Positions 47,264 to 59,762 of a DNA stretch of 64,000 bases are shown piece after piece. Position 1 is the first letter of the stretch, and each line of letters begins with the position of its first letter. The position numbers were made by a program, and so were the translations under genes. The notes beneath the pieces were generated by a model that had not been told where the DNA came from, made no database searches, and worked only from the letters and a program-made list of their open reading frames with translations. The DNA lies in contig JARKIF010000018.1 in NCBI GenBank assembly GCA_029378245.1, forward strand, positions 620,001-684,000. The letters run 5' to 3'. This stretch comes from Roridomyces roridus. Taxonomy: Eukaryota; Basidiomycota; Agaricomycetes; Agaricales; Mycenaceae.

Positions 47264-47447
47264 GGAGGTAAGTTGAAAGCCCCCATGCAACACCCTGAAC
47301 CGCCGGAAATACGAGCTTGAGAGATTTGGTTGCTCGGGACCTTGGGCCAGAGGAAGGAGGTAAGCTGAAAGCCCCCATGCAACACCCTGAAGCGCTGGAA
47401 GTACGAGCTTCAGAGATTTGCTTGCTCGGGCCCTTGGCCCCGAGAAA
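47264..47447. repeat. 92-bp tandem duplication in the OLE1 upstream region
   Basis: Two adjacent units starting ggaggtaag at 47264 and 47356. They share 'aagcccccatgcaacaccct', 'tacgagctt' and 'agagattt' with a few substitutions. They lie 70-255 bp upstream of the OLE1 start codon, in the likely promoter. Confidence 0.8.
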
Positions 47448-48381
47448 GGAGCCCCAGCGCGTTCTTGACGGCCGTCAGCGGGTAGATGAGTGTCCAAAGC
47501 CCTGCAGGTTGCCCATAGACTCCGCAGGCCATCTTGCGGCCCAACTTACGGACTATAGTGTCTATTTTCGGTCACGCGGCGACCGCCGTCAAGAAAAACC
47601 CCGTCGGTTCAAGTCCGGGTGGCTTGCGGGTGGCAATGGCTGAAAAGCGACACAGGTGTTTTAAGTACCAGACCAGGCTCTCAGAGATATACGGTGATTG
47701 CGGCTTCCTGCGTCGCACGCCAATGCAGCGACTGTGCCGCAACAGCGCCCGCCGCCAATGCAGAAACGGCTGGTACAGTCGACAACATGTCTTTCCTTTT
47801 TATACTTAGTTCATTCAAATTCCAGTGTAAAAAAGCTGTGGCAAGGTGAAATATAAGAAATTTGAATGGATGGGAGACTCATACTCAAGTTTTTTGAGGC
47901 GCTGAGAGTTGGGCTGAGATCAGAGATGACAAAATTGCGACGAAGCGATACTGTTCGGCCATCAATTATGATCCGAGCCAAATCTTCCACAATCTGACAG
48001 TCAACATGCAGTCCTGAGTCCGAGCTCTGGACATGCCTCGCGCTCCTGGGCATCTTTCTCTCAACTGCCTCAAAGAGCTCTGGCGCACCGGCTACGCCAA
48101 TAGAACGACCGAAGGATGAATGATTGGAAATTTTCGGCGCGATACAGATTGCGTACCGTCCTGTGGTTCCTGCCCGAGGTGAGCCTCCTGCAATGACTAT
48201 TCTGCATTCTATAAATCCGGTCAAAGTATATTGGGTGTCTGTTTTCGGACAGGCTTGCAACCTCCTAGGGCGACGATATCCGATGACCTTTGCGACATCC
48301 GGGTGCGTAGTGTGAAGGACGAGATGTGGTTCCGCAATTCAAACGCCTCAAGAGATGCTCGATTGACCGCACCTCGTTAAC
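47448..48381. other. Intergenic stretch between OLE1 and VIT-vWA copy 3
   Basis: About 930 bp between divergent genes. No coding sequence is recognised. A 'gttcaagtcc' near 47610 resembles a tRNA T-loop, but the stem does not pair. Confidence 0.5.
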
Positions 48382-51117
48382 ATGCCAGCACTCTACGGAC
48401 TCTACTACTTTTTCGAGGGTCGACACGTCTCCTTGTCACTGCTCAACGTTCGCGCCGAAGCCAGCATCAAGGAACTCGCTGCGCAGGTCAAGCTCACGCA
48501 GACCTATGGGAACGATGCGACGTTTCCCATCGAGGCAAAGTTCTCCTTTCCGATCCCTGCGCGTGCAGTCGTGGCCGCATTCTGCATGATCACGCAGGAT
48601 GGGACGAGAATCGTCGGTTCGGTCATGGAGAAACAGGAAGCCCAAGAGACGTACAATGCGGCGGTGAGCCAGGGTCAGCAGGCGTCGCTGATGGAGCAGC
48701 AGATTCCCGATGGTGTGTTGTGTCGCTTCTCTCATCTGGATTTTGTCTAACGGTATCTCAGTCTTCCAGGTTTCGGTCGGAAATATCCCATTCAAGGAGC
48801 AGGTCCAAATCGAGCTTGTCTACGCTACAGAACTCGTGAGTCTGTCCACAAAGCCTCGCAAACGCGAAGTTTAACCAATTTGCAGACGGAAGATGAAGAA
48901 AACGATCAAATCCGCTTCCATCTCCCTGTGCATATCGGCCCGCGTTATGGAAGACCTCCCGGGCCCTCCTTCACAGACACAGCTTTCATCTCCCCCTCAT
49001 CGCCAGCCCCGTTCCTCAGCCTCCTCGTAAATGTCGAGGCTGTTGCACCAATCTCAAAAATTGGCTGCCCTTCCCACTCGGTCTCCACCGAGTTGGGCCC
49101 TGATTCCAGCCTTCCCAACTTTAAGGATCTTCCGTTCTCCAACTACGCCCGCGTCTCCCTTGCCTCTGAATCCGCTCTCGACCAGGATTTTGTCTTGACC
49201 ATCAAATCCGCTGGTCTCGACACCCCTCGCTGTGTTGCCGAGCTTCATCCTTCCAACGACACCGTTGCAATGGGATTGACCCTCGTCCCGCGATTCAGGC
49301 TCCCCGACCTCTCACGGCAGGAATTCGTCTTCCTCGTCGACCGCTCCGGCTCGATGCAGGGCAAACGCATCGAGGCAGCCCGGAAAGCGCTTGTCGTGAT
49401 GCTCCGCTCGCTTCCGCACCAAGACTCTCTCTTCCAAATTGCATCTTTTGGAACGCGTCATAGCTTCCTCTGGGAGGCCGGGAGCAAGGTTTATAATCAG
49501 GAAACTCTCGACGAGGCCACGCGCCACGTCGATACGATGCAGTCAAACTACGGTGGTACAAATATTCGGAATGCACTGGCGATGTGCTTCAAGGCACGCA
49601 AACTTGACCGTCCGATGAGTCTGTTGGTACTGACAGACGGGGATGCGTGGGATATTGATGGTGTTCTCGAGGAGGTCAAGGCAGCTGTAGCGAGTGCCCC
49701 TGCGAATGCGTTTATTCGCGTTTCCGTGTTGGATATTGGGAACTCGGCGTCTACGGCCATGTGTGAGGGCATTGCGAGGGTTGGGAATGGGACGTGTATG
49801 ATGGTGGGTGAGCAGGAGACCGGCTTCACGGGGAAGATTGCGAGGATGCTTAAAGCTGCGAGGACGCCACCTATCTCGAATATCTCCGTTGACTGGGGTC
49901 GGCCGGTTACGAAGGGAGAGAAGGTGGTGGTGACCGAGGATGACGACTTTGAGATGGTGGAAGAAACGAGCGAGATGCCGAAGAAGACACTCAACATTTT
50001 CGATGAGAGCGTCGATGATCTCAATGATTTTGGGTTAATGCAGGCACCTCCGCCAGCACCGGTCGTCCTTCCTCCCCCAGCGGCCGTGCAACAAACACCT
50101 TTCAAGATTCAGCATCTCTTCCCCAATATTCGTCTCAATGTCTATGCCATTTTGCAAGGTATATTTCGACATTTTCTGTGGCGTATCCTACTAACATCTC
50201 CCAAGGTCAAAACGTTCCAAAAACTGTCACCATCCGCGGTTCCACCGCCGACGGCTCGGAAATCGCCCCGCCCATCACCGTCACTCTCAGCAGCCTCCCC
50301 AATGCACCGAACGCGCCGCCAGCCGTGCATGCCCTCGCTGTACGCAAAATCATCCAAGATCTTGAGGACGGTCGGCACGACCTGGCTTCGGTCATTGCCG
50401 ATCCAGACGACACAGACCTCCTCAAACGGACGGTCAAGGCGAGCATCATCCGCCTTGGGAAGACGTACTCCATCGCTTCGTCGCATACTTCCTTTGTCGC
50501 TGTGGGCGAGTCCGAAACTCTACTCCTCCCTCTTTCTTCCCCAACCCTTCATGGTCGTTCCACTCCGGCCGCCGCCGTTCCTCATGGAGAGCCTTCCCCC
50601 CAGCGAAAGATTGTGGGCTACCGGAACATTCCCTCGCTGGAGAACATAACAGCTAGACTGTGCCGGAATAGGTGTTTGAGCGTGGATATCGGCGCCGTGC
50701 CGACCAGTACTACTTATTAGCACGGCGAAACCGAAATCGTGGCTTTCCCCCATTGTCTCTGACGCAAGCATACGCCCTCAGACTACCTCGGATACTGAGA
50801 ACGCAAATGCTGATGTCGATCTTCTGGAGGCGCTCGCGCGTCTTCAAGCGTTCGACGGTGCCTTCTCCCTTGACATCCTGACGGTCATCAAGTTGTCTAC
50901 GGACATTCACACCGTCCGCGACGTGTTTCCGCTTGGTGTGGCAGACGGAATTGTAGCCACTGTTTTGGCTATGGCTTTTCTTTCTACAAGGCTAGTAATG
51001 GCCCGAGACTCGCGGGATGCGATTTACGCTAAGGCTCAGCAGTATGTTGAGGCAGCATTGGGCACGGCTGAGAGTTCGGACGAGTTGGAAGCGAAGGTTG
51101 TTGCATTGCTTGCTTGA
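48382..51117 (+). CDS. VIT-vWA domain protein, copy 3
   Basis: Exons 48382-48712, 48762-48835, 48886-50158, 50206-50671 and 50721-51117 give 846 residues. Start MPALYGLYYFFEGRHVSLSL. The VIT domain (ASIKELAAQVKLTQTYGN), vWA MIDAS (FLVDRSGSMQGKRI), acidic linker (VVTEDDDFEMVEETSEMPKK), QNVPKTVTIRGSTADGSEI domain and C-terminal VWA5A/PARP4-like domain (LEALARLQAFDGAFSLDIL) follow in order. The last 49-bp intron (gtgtttg...ttattag) is needed; without it translation stops at 50720. It has a single linker-domain unit and no zinc finger. From 48762 to about 49620 it is almost identical to copy 2, introns included, while exon 1 is more diverged. Confidence 0.92.
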
Positions 51118-51307
51118 TTCGATCGGTTGTGAGATTCTGTTGGAAGCTTTTTGGAAGTTGGGTCTGCATTCGAGAGAGTATGTACAAAGTCGCGAGATAC
51201 ATAGTTTGGTGGGATACTTCTCAATCCCATCGATAATCGCGTTGGCCTGGGATATCTTTCAAACTGCGACACATCAGAGTTCAACTCTCAAGAGCAAAAA
51301 GAATGAC

Positions 51308-53380
51308 TTACTCGAATTCAATGCAGTCCCCAACTCGACGTCCCCAAATGTACAATACCTGGCCCTGCCTCCCTCGCCTCCGTACCAACTCTGCGAATTG
51401 GTGGTATCCTTTCTCGTGGAAAGGGATCACGACCCCGTGATGCAGGGCTGAAACGGGTACCAGGGGACCAACGCGTATCATCACGCTCCGGCGCCTATCG
51501 TACACAAAGGCGGTCCCCACCCCGTGCTCGGAGTTTGCGGGGAGTAGCGCGCGGCATATGAAGCGCTCGGAGCCGTATTCGTTTCGAGGGTTTTCATCAA
51601 CGGGAGGGCCGCCGATCTTGACACATTCCTGTTCACAGGCAAAGCCAAAGTCGACGACCCAGTGGATGTATGCGCGAACAGGGACGTAGAGCGTGTTTGG
51701 CGGGAGGGACGAAGGATTGCTAGTTATCCCTTTGGAAATCTGGCACACGGTTTTGTGGTTCTGCCAGTTTGCTCTGGCGCAGCTGGCGTCGCAATAGTGC
51801 TGAGGAATTGTCAGATGAGAAACTTATGGCACTGTATTCACCCACCACTGCTCTAAATCTTCAATCGAACGAGTCAGATTTAGGTCCATGAATGACGACG
51901 CTCGGTACTTACGATGCGCAATTTTTTTCCGCAATTTTATGACACTGTTCGCATTTGGCGTGAGTGAGCATCTTGCCAGTCTCGATTTCCTCCACCGCCC
52001 TAGGATTATGTCAGTCTAGGTCCACCGGATATTGAAACCCACCTGAACCGTGGCCGCGAACAATGGACGAAGAAGCTGATCTTGGTTTCCTTCTGGACTT
52101 TTGCATTGCACTTAGACTGTTGCTTATCGGCCCAGTCTTTGTCGACGAATTCGGAATTATGCGAAAGAAGGCGAGCGAACATGCGAATCGCAGTGGGCGT
52201 TTCCTCTCCCGCCATGATGCGCTCCTGGAGCGCAGCCCGCACATCAGCTTTGGAAGCGTTGGCAGGGAGAGTGTCGCGGAGGAGCGATTCTAGGTGGAGC
52301 ATGAATTCGGAACTTCCCTGTGAAACAAGCTCGTGAAACGGGTCCGGTCGGTAGTGCATTATTCAACTTTACCTCCGCCGGGCTCCCTTCCGTGTATGCA
52401 TATCGAACGACAATGAGAGGCACCTTGGGGCTTTCCATCATGGGAAAAAGAGGCGCTATGGCGCAATCAGTTGATTTAGAGTGTCAGTTCAACTATCGGA
52501 CCTGCCTCCCGGTTTCGCGCCGTATCTATCCTCCTGAGATTGTTGGAGTTGCCTGACAAGCTACACGGAGAGATGAGATAAGAACACACTGTCTGGAGTC
52601 GGGCTTGCCTTGGGACTCGGCTCCGGCCACGATGTTTGTTTGACATCGATGATTTCCATGAGGAGGCGGGAGTCTTGGTTGAAATGCGTGACGAAAGGCG
52701 TGAGACGGCCACCTTTTGGAATGAGATGAGGCAAAAGGAGGGGAAGGAGGGTGCCACTTTCAAACCTTTTACAGTAATATACAGAGAGGCATCGCACATC
52801 ATTTTTTTGACTCCGGTCCAATTTTCGAGTCGAATCTCCGGGGGATTCGCGACATGGTCTTGAGCCATCTGGTCTCGTGTGAAGGCCAAGAAGTGAAATG
52901 CGGACATCACGTATCTAAATGTGTTGCAGAGGAATTCCAACAATCAAGCGATAAGTACTCACGACTTCAAGCGCTCCGCGTCTTTGCCTGCGTCCAACTG
53001 CAGCAAACCCGTAGCGGTTCTGTGTAGCAATTCTGGATGGGGTTCTTTCCACTTGGGCCAGGAATCCAGACGGTGAATTTTGAAGTTTTGAGTCTTGGAA
53101 ATTTTCTTGCCCGGGAAAAGATAATCGAATCTGGGAAATGATGTGACTCGTTGGTTCAAGAGAAGGTCCAAACGAACCTTTGCATGTCCCAGAGAGCAAT
53201 ACGTAAGTTCCTCGAGGCAATCCCATGCTGCTCCTGCGTTGTTCGAGCCGTCTTCATTCGCGGATCTATCTCCCGTATGGGCTCAATACCGGTCAGCCAC
53301 GCCATGATATCCGCTGTGCTCATGGAAGAAAAGGAGCCACTGTCGATGGGGCCTCGAGGTGGTTGCTTGAAACTGCTCAT
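51308..53380 (-). CDS. MYND-like zinc-finger protein, copy 1
   Basis: Start MSSFKQPPRGPIDSGSFSSM. Read over about ten exons: MSTADIMAWLTGIEPIREID, GIASRNLRIALWDMQRF, FPRLDYLFPGK-like sequence, RYVMSAFHFLAFTRDQ, VPLIVVRYAYTEGSP, SEFMLHLESLLRDTLP and then KCEQCHKIAEKNC. Two small exons lead to YCDASCARANWQNHKTVCQI, the second half of a MYND-type cluster. A C-terminal domain (YIHWVVDFGF, NEYGSERFICRALL, FVYDRRRSVMIRVG) ends VGDCIEFE. The usual fourth zinc cysteine is not evident, so the cluster may be atypical. MYND domains bind Pro-containing peptides. It is tail-to-tail with VIT-vWA copy 3 (190 bp). Unlike copy 2 it has no membrane anchor. Confidence 0.78.
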
Positions 53381-55265
53381 GGGGAAGAGTGGGGAGTAGC
53401 TGTTCGCTGGACAATTGGTCACGGGCGCGGTCAAGTTGAGTTTGATGTTCGGTTCGGTTCATGTCTGTTGGATGTGTTCCTTTGTTCTGAACATCAAATC
53501 ACGATAGCCATCATTGATGACTCCCTCGTCTTTCTCACCATCATTGCACCATCACCAAAAATACCCATCTCACTCCGGCTCTGACTGAGGAAAATGGCAG
53601 GCGGCAGAGATACCTGCGACATTGCTCTCAGCCTACGACAAAGGCGCGGGAAGCGACTCTGAGAAGTGCTCTGGTTCTCACACTGGCGGAGTAGGTCCAA
53701 GGACGCTGAACGGCTCGTGGAAATGGAGGAACGTGCGATTTCGGAGTCTGCCCTCTCGAAACCTTCCTCTGCGGCAGATGCACTTTGCAAGTCCTTCAAG
53801 CTGGGCGCACTGCAGATCATTTGCTTACTTTCGTCCTTGACTCATGGAACATTCTCTCTCAAAAATTGGAAGTCCCTTCAAGTCCAGTCAGAGCTATCAC
53901 TTGCGGTCCGGGTAAGCCTGGCGTACATATGACCGGTCCCCGCCAACGGTGACGAGGTCTAGTCGGTAATTACCGTTCAACTGGGTTGGAACCAAGGTGC
54001 TGTGTTTGTGTATCCGATCTTCTAAACATGTTTTGAAGGTTAGGACAGGCGCGGGATCGGATGGGGCCCATAAAATACTGCGGAGCGGCTACCAGCAAAG
54101 TCCAAGTGCCGACCGTTCCGAATCTTCGTGGCGGCGTCCCCGGCCATTTTGCAACACTTGGTGTCTCAGCCGATCGAACAGACGATTGTTGTCTCAGCCG
54201 GTCGAAAAGACGAAGATGACTAGCCTATGGCACGGAAAGCGACTCTGAGAAGCTTGTGCTCTGGTTCGCAATGTGAAGTAGGTCTTGGTGCCCCGCGGAA
54301 ATGAAAAGGTCACATGGAGTGTTGCGCGTTCATGCTGCTCGAAGATTATACAGGAAAGGATTGAGGGTTTCACCGGTGTGTCTGCCAATTTCCGGCTAGT
54401 TTTGAACGTCCGACACTGGCATTATCAACTTCCAGTTTTCTTGCTGCACTCACGATGTATTACCGGTATGGACTTACCGAGTTGCCGAGTTCCGGCCACA
54501 GGCCGAGTCGGCGTCGATGTGGGTCTGCTGTATCCAATTTCTATTCATGTGTTATTTATGGCAGCCTCGGAAATTGCTGCGGCCAGAATCGAGGTAGAAA
54601 TTACACGGACTGCGCCGCTACTGGGAGGTCTTTCGCCGCCTGCCGACCATCCCGAACTTTTGTGGCGTCCCAACTCGACGTGGGCTTACCGGGTGCTGCT
54701 ACCTATTCCTGGCTACGGCAATTTTGTGCGTCCAACTGAAGGAAAAAGTTCTCATCAGTGTGGGATGCATGATACCGAAGAGGTTCAAGAACAAGAGGTA
54801 GTCGGATGGACCGGAACCATGGGATACGCGTGTTCCAACCTTTGGACCTCGACCTCGGGGATTTATTTATGTTCAGTAACGAGATGCGGATGGAGAGGAA
54901 TGATTCATGATTGATTCATCCAAGTCGACGAAATTAGGACGCTATGCTGGAGCTGGAATGGCGCCATGGAACCCGAGAAGGCCAGCTAGTAGCACTGGAC
55001 CTAGTACCAGAAAATTTGAACTCCGAACAGAGCTTGTTCGACGCGTTTGAGCTCGATGCCTCCGTGTTCAAAATATTTCAGGGATGTTATACGGTCCTGT
55101 GTGTGCGAACAATGAAATGGGTTTCCACAGCCCCTGCATGCAAAACAGCTGGATGGTTGAACAAGGAGGGCTATGACATAATCTAAAAATGGGTACTCCA
55201 CCCGACCACTAAAATAGAGCTTGTTTTTGCAAAGCCGCCGCTACCTTTCTTCCCACCACCACCTC
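53381..55265. other. Long stretch without a supported gene
   Basis: About 1.9 kb. A plus-strand open frame of 209 codons (54285-54914) has no recognisable motif. Short repeats are visible: aagcgactctgagaag at 53651 and again near 54237, and gtctcagccg(a/g)tcgaa near 54163 and 54191. It may hold an unrecognised or decayed gene. Confidence 0.45.
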
Positions 55266-57267
55266 ATGATTCCCTCCCTCCTCCTCCTCGGCCTATTGGG
55301 CCCTGTCCTCCCCGCCCTCGCCCAGAGCCGCACCTCAGAGGCCCAGGAAGCCCAAATCAGCGACCCCGTTCAAGAATGCACCCCGTACAGCTACTCCCCC
55401 GTGGCAGCCGCTGTCGCATCCTCCGCCTTCCCGCCCATCTGGACGCCCGTAACCGCCCTGCAGCCCAACGACTCGGCGGGCAAAGCCAAGTTCGCTTCCA
55501 TCAACAGCAGCATCCCCAACATCTCGCCAAAGGGCACAATGGCCGGTGATTTCAGCAACTTTACACCAACGTACCCTGCGACAGACCCCGACTGCTGGTG
55601 GACCTTCCATCAGTGCGTCGATCCAAAGCTGAGCGGCCTGCAGCCGGATATCGCCAGCGTGTCGGAGGTTCGTCGGCCTTTCTTTGATCTGGTCTTTATG
55701 TGCTGACACTGTCGTAGCCCAAGACACTGGGATACGGGTTCGACGACGGCCCGAACTGCAGTCACAATGCCTTCTATGATTATCTGACAGAGCAAGACCA
55801 GAAAGCCAGTGCGTTCATTCACTCCCTCGGATTTTTCTATGTGACTGATGGACGCCTTTTCAGCCATGTTCTACATTGGCTCGAATGTCATGGACTGGCC
55901 TCTCGAGGCGCAACGCGCCGTCTCAGATGGTCACCAAATTTGCGTTCGTGAGTGTCCTTCCCTTGACAACGGACTCCACGGCCTACTCCAATGTCTCCGC
56001 ACCTCTTCCGCACCGAAGTACCTGGTGTAGGCGTCTAACGCCTATGACGCAGCGTATCCCCGCGCGATGGCGAGATGCTCGGATAGCGATGCTACCGCGT
56101 TTGTCGTCATCGACGCGGAGGTTACGGCGTTGATTGTCTTGGCGTTTTTGGTCTCTTCCCTTGACGACCATGCGCCTCTGCTTGTCCAGGGCGTTCTCCT
56201 CCTCCCTTTACTTTGGCTAACCACATCACAAGACACATGGTCCCACCGATACATGACCTCCTTCAGCAACGAGGGCGCATTCGGCGAGCTGTGGTATACG
56301 CTGCAGGCGATCAAGCTCGTCACAGGGCTGACCCCGACTTGTTGGCGCGTACGTCGTCTTGTTCTCCCTTCTTCTTGATTCTCATGAGCGTTGTAGCCTC
56401 CCTTCGGTGACGTCGACGACCGGATTCGGTACATCGCCAGCCAGCTTGGGCTCGAGACCATTTTGTGGAAGTTTGACTCGAATGATTGGAAGGTGCGTTT
56501 GATTCTTTTGTGGAGGGAGCGTATCTCCGCAGCAGGTGCTGGGCGCGGCGGGGTCACCTTGGGGGTTCCAACCTTCCTATGGAGACGCCCGTGCTCTGTA
56601 CAGTGGATCCTTCTCTTCTACCCCCACACCTTGCTCTTCTGCCTTTCCCCTCATTCCGTGGCCTTCATCCCCGCTTCACCCTTCCCGCTTATCTCCCCGT
56701 ACTGTCATTGCACCATGCTAACTCACCGACAGGTCGGCACAAACAACGTCACGGTAGCAGACGTGCAGCAAGACTACCAAAACCTGATCAACAACGCGAC
56801 TTCGGGAGCGTTTGACACCGTCGGCGCGATCATCTTGACGCACGAGCTGAACAACTTCACAATGCAGACGGCGGTCGAGATGTATCCCAAGCTGAAGGCG
56901 GCGTTTGACGTGAGCTTTCTTTCCCTCACATTCTCTCGCGTATTGACACTCGACCCAGCACATTGTGCCTATCGCCGTGGCGCAAAACATCACGACGCCG
57001 TACGTTGAGAAGAACGTCACATTCCAGACCTTCTCGCAGTGTACGTCCTTGCCTAGAGGCCTCAATCTCACTCCTGATCGCCGTCTTGTAGATATCGCCA
57101 ACCAGAGTGCGTCACCTCCGAACAGCAGCGACGGTGGCTCGGGCGGATCCAGCGGATCGGGTGGATCGAGCCAGAGCCAAGGAGGGTCTGCTGCTGCTGG
57201 CCTGCGGGTACCTACCACGCTGGCACTGGCACTCGGGCTCGCTGGCTTTGGCATGCTCGCTCTGTGA
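55266..57267 (+). CDS. Chitin deacetylase (polysaccharide deacetylase, CE4), GPI-anchored type
   Basis: Start MIPSLLLLGLLGPVLPALAQ, a signal peptide. A lead region with TDPDCWWTFHQCVDPK is followed by the NodB domain: TLGYGFDDGPNCSHNAFYDY (catalytic DD), AMFYIGSNVMDWPLEAQRAV, GHQICVHTWSHRYMT (HxxxH metal site), PTCWRPPFGDVDDRIRYIA and ILTHELNN. The C-terminus is Ser/Gly-rich and ends in a hydrophobic LALALGLAGFGMLAL tail, as for a GPI anchor. It removes acetyl groups from cell-wall chitin to make chitosan at the cell surface. Two introns are long for this window, about 284 bp (from about 55950 to 56233) and about 240 bp (from about 56493). Other introns are short. Confidence 0.93.
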
Positions 57268-58867
57268 TGTGATGCAGCTGCGTCTCTCCTGACATGACTC
57301 TTTCGATACCAAAACCCTATTGCGTGCCGCGTGCTGCGGCCCATGGACTCATACCTCCCTCCTTCCACCATGCCATTCAATGTATCTATTCACCATACGT
57401 TTTATCTTTACAGTACAACATAACGACCTGCCTTCGCCGCACGCGCGCGCGAATGGACTGACTGCAGACTCGTAGTAAACACACTATAGCCACTCGTTTT
57501 GGATTTGCTACATAATGTACATGCATCGTTGCGGAATGACTCTGAGGATGGGATAAGGAGGAGGAAGTCTCAGGAGAGGCTTGGATGCCGAGGGTCAGGA
57601 ACGTCGGCTTGTGATGCGGCAAGTCTTCCACTGCTCCCATTGCAATCTGCGTGTTCCCTTTATTGAGTACTGTCCACGGGCCGACTGTGCAACGTCCTCT
57701 CCGAAGAGAAGAACTCAAGCGAGACTGGCACGACCATCTCCCGGTGCAAAAAGACGAGGGTGCATGGCAGGTTCAAGGCCTCAGTACTAGTAGTGAGGTA
57801 AGTCGTTTCGGATTCGGCCCTCAGGCCTCAGGTGCTGTTGAAGGCTGGGATTTATCATTTCGGCGTGTTGATGCTGCTGCACGGATCAATCTGACGGCGA
57901 AGGTGAGGCGAGGTACAAGCTGCAACTTCCGTGGGCGAAGGTGAGAGCGGCGAACCCTTGGTTTCTTTTTTTTTTGGCGCTCGGTGGGTTGAATCGATTC
58001 GTACACGCAGCATCGAGGTTATATTGAGCCGAGAAATTAGTGTGGCAAGGCTGGAAGGCGCCGCCGTGCAGAGCTATTAGTCTGAGAAATCAAAGGCAAA
58101 GGTCGTTGAATCGTGGTCCATCCGCAAATCTAGTATGCACTGAGTTTCTTCTGACTCCAAGTTCTGCAACATCAGCTCTGTAATTCGAATATAAGTAATG
58201 CTCACTGCAGTAACGGATGTCGATTGAATGAAATTAGCCTGGACGCACTGGCTCAGAATTTGGCACGTTACTTGCTAGTTTTCGACGGTACAAGGGACTC
58301 ACTCGGACCCGACGCTTCCGTTAGTAATAGTAAAGGATGATTAGAGTATTGATTCAACGGCAGGTTAGCTGGCGAGATCTGGAGATTTATTCACTGCTTC
58401 CTGTAGAGTCTTCATGAGTCATTAGTTATTTCCGTCGCTCTTCGTCTTCCAGCGCCGCCGGGCAAACTGGTCTTTTCGGACAGTAGTTTGATGTGCAATG
58501 CAACGGTATTTTGAACCGTGGGAATCTGGCATCGGCATTTCAGCATAACTAAATTCTACAGCCAGGATGAGTGGATAATCAGCGCGAACGTCGGGATGAA
58601 ACGAACCTACAGTCTAATTCGAAATCAACCATACGCTGCAGTTCAAGCGGCCTGGTTTGAGTTGGACCCAGGAAACTGCATCAATAGCAGTATGTATCGA
58701 ACAGTCAGTTATGCATTCTTTCCGTCACAATAAGGTATCTGCGGACAGTGAGAGCGGACAGTGGTAAGATATTAATATGGCACTCACTTTCTGACTCGAA
58801 CCCGCCCGAGAACGCCCGCCACACCTATAAAATGGTTCAAATCTTGACTCACCGCAAAGCAAAAATC
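57268..58867. other. Long intergenic stretch, no gene supported
   Basis: About 1.6 kb downstream of the chitin deacetylase gene. Open frames are short and lack motifs. It ends with the promoter of the NTF2-sized gene, including a TATA box. Confidence 0.5.
58826..58832 (+). promoter_or_regulatory. TATA box of the NTF2-sized gene copy 2
   Basis: tataaaa 36 bp before the ATG at 58868. It helps choose that ATG over upstream in-frame ATGs at 58748 and 58832, which would lie at or before the TATA box. Confidence 0.5.
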
Positions 58868-59361
58868 ATGTCCCCTGCATCGCACCAGCCCGCAGCAAAC
58901 GAGACCATCGACGACTTTGTCTCGCTGCTTTTCCAGCGTCTCATCTACCAAGACAATCTCGAGGTGGTGGAAGCGTCTTGGGCGCAGGACGTGGCGGAGG
59001 ACGTCTACATCAGGTTCGTATGCCGTTGGGTACGCAGTCGATTAGTCGATCCTTACAGCGCACCACAACCAGCATCAACGGCACGATTCTCCTCGGTGCC
59101 AAATACCTCGAACTGGTCAAGGGCTTTCATGCCACAGCCGCGGCGAAACTCCAGAAGAAGGAGATGCTTGTGGTGGCACCCGGCAAGGACGACGGGGGTC
59201 GTACGGGGACGGTTTCGAGCAGCGCGCAGGTTTTGGTGATGCACAAGGATGGCAAGGTTGTTGACCAGTCGTCTGTGTTGATTGTCCAGGTCGGGGAGAA
59301 GGATGGGAGGAGGATTATGACGAGTTTGGTGGAGGTGACGCTGGAGAAGACGAGAGCTTGA
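58868..59361 (+). CDS. Conserved hypothetical protein, possibly NTF2-like (copy 2)
   Basis: Exons 58868-59013 and 59073-59361 give 144 residues. MSPASHQPAANETIDDFVSL starts a helical part, then EASWAQDVAEDVYIS, NGTILLGAKYLELVKGFHAT, VVAPGKDDGGRTGTVSSSAQ and DQSSVLIVQVGEKDGRR, ending EKTRA. Close in layout to 35889-36411, including intron position, but with a GT donor. The helix-then-strands pattern and size suggest an NTF2-like fold without proof. It lies 1.4 kb from a MYND-like gene, while its paralogue neighbours a VIT-vWA gene. Confidence 0.75.
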
Positions 59362-59762
59362 TTCCATGAAGCACGATTCACGAAACCCAGATGTGTACGA
59401 TTATGCCGAAGCCCCTGAAATGCACCCCACTTCTGTCAGAACAGTCGAGTCTGGGGAGGAGGACTAAGTTGATTGAAGGTGAGAGGCTCGAGTTGGGCTC
59501 ACGTGCCGAACACACACGACCAAGCTTTGCCCCTATCGGACGCGTCGGAGTACCAAGCACTCACCGCCTTGGTGCGGACTCAACAATTTATAGATAGTAA
59601 ATGAAAGAGTCAACTGAACTCATAGATGGGTATATCAAGAATCCGCACTGAATCACTGATGCTCACCTTTGACGACCTCCCTCTGTCTCCAGCGATGTCT
59701 GCGACGGAGACGAGTTGGGGTCATACAGCCCCCCGAATGAGGAATAAGACCCTCACGGCGCC

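Noticed and set aside
47595..47640. Possible tRNA T-arm (gttcaagtcc)
   Set aside because: The flanking stem does not pair and no acceptor stem or anticodon arm is found.
54285..54914. 209-codon plus-strand frame
   Set aside because: No motif, no paralogue and no supporting promoter or introns; kept only as a note in the gene-poor stretch.
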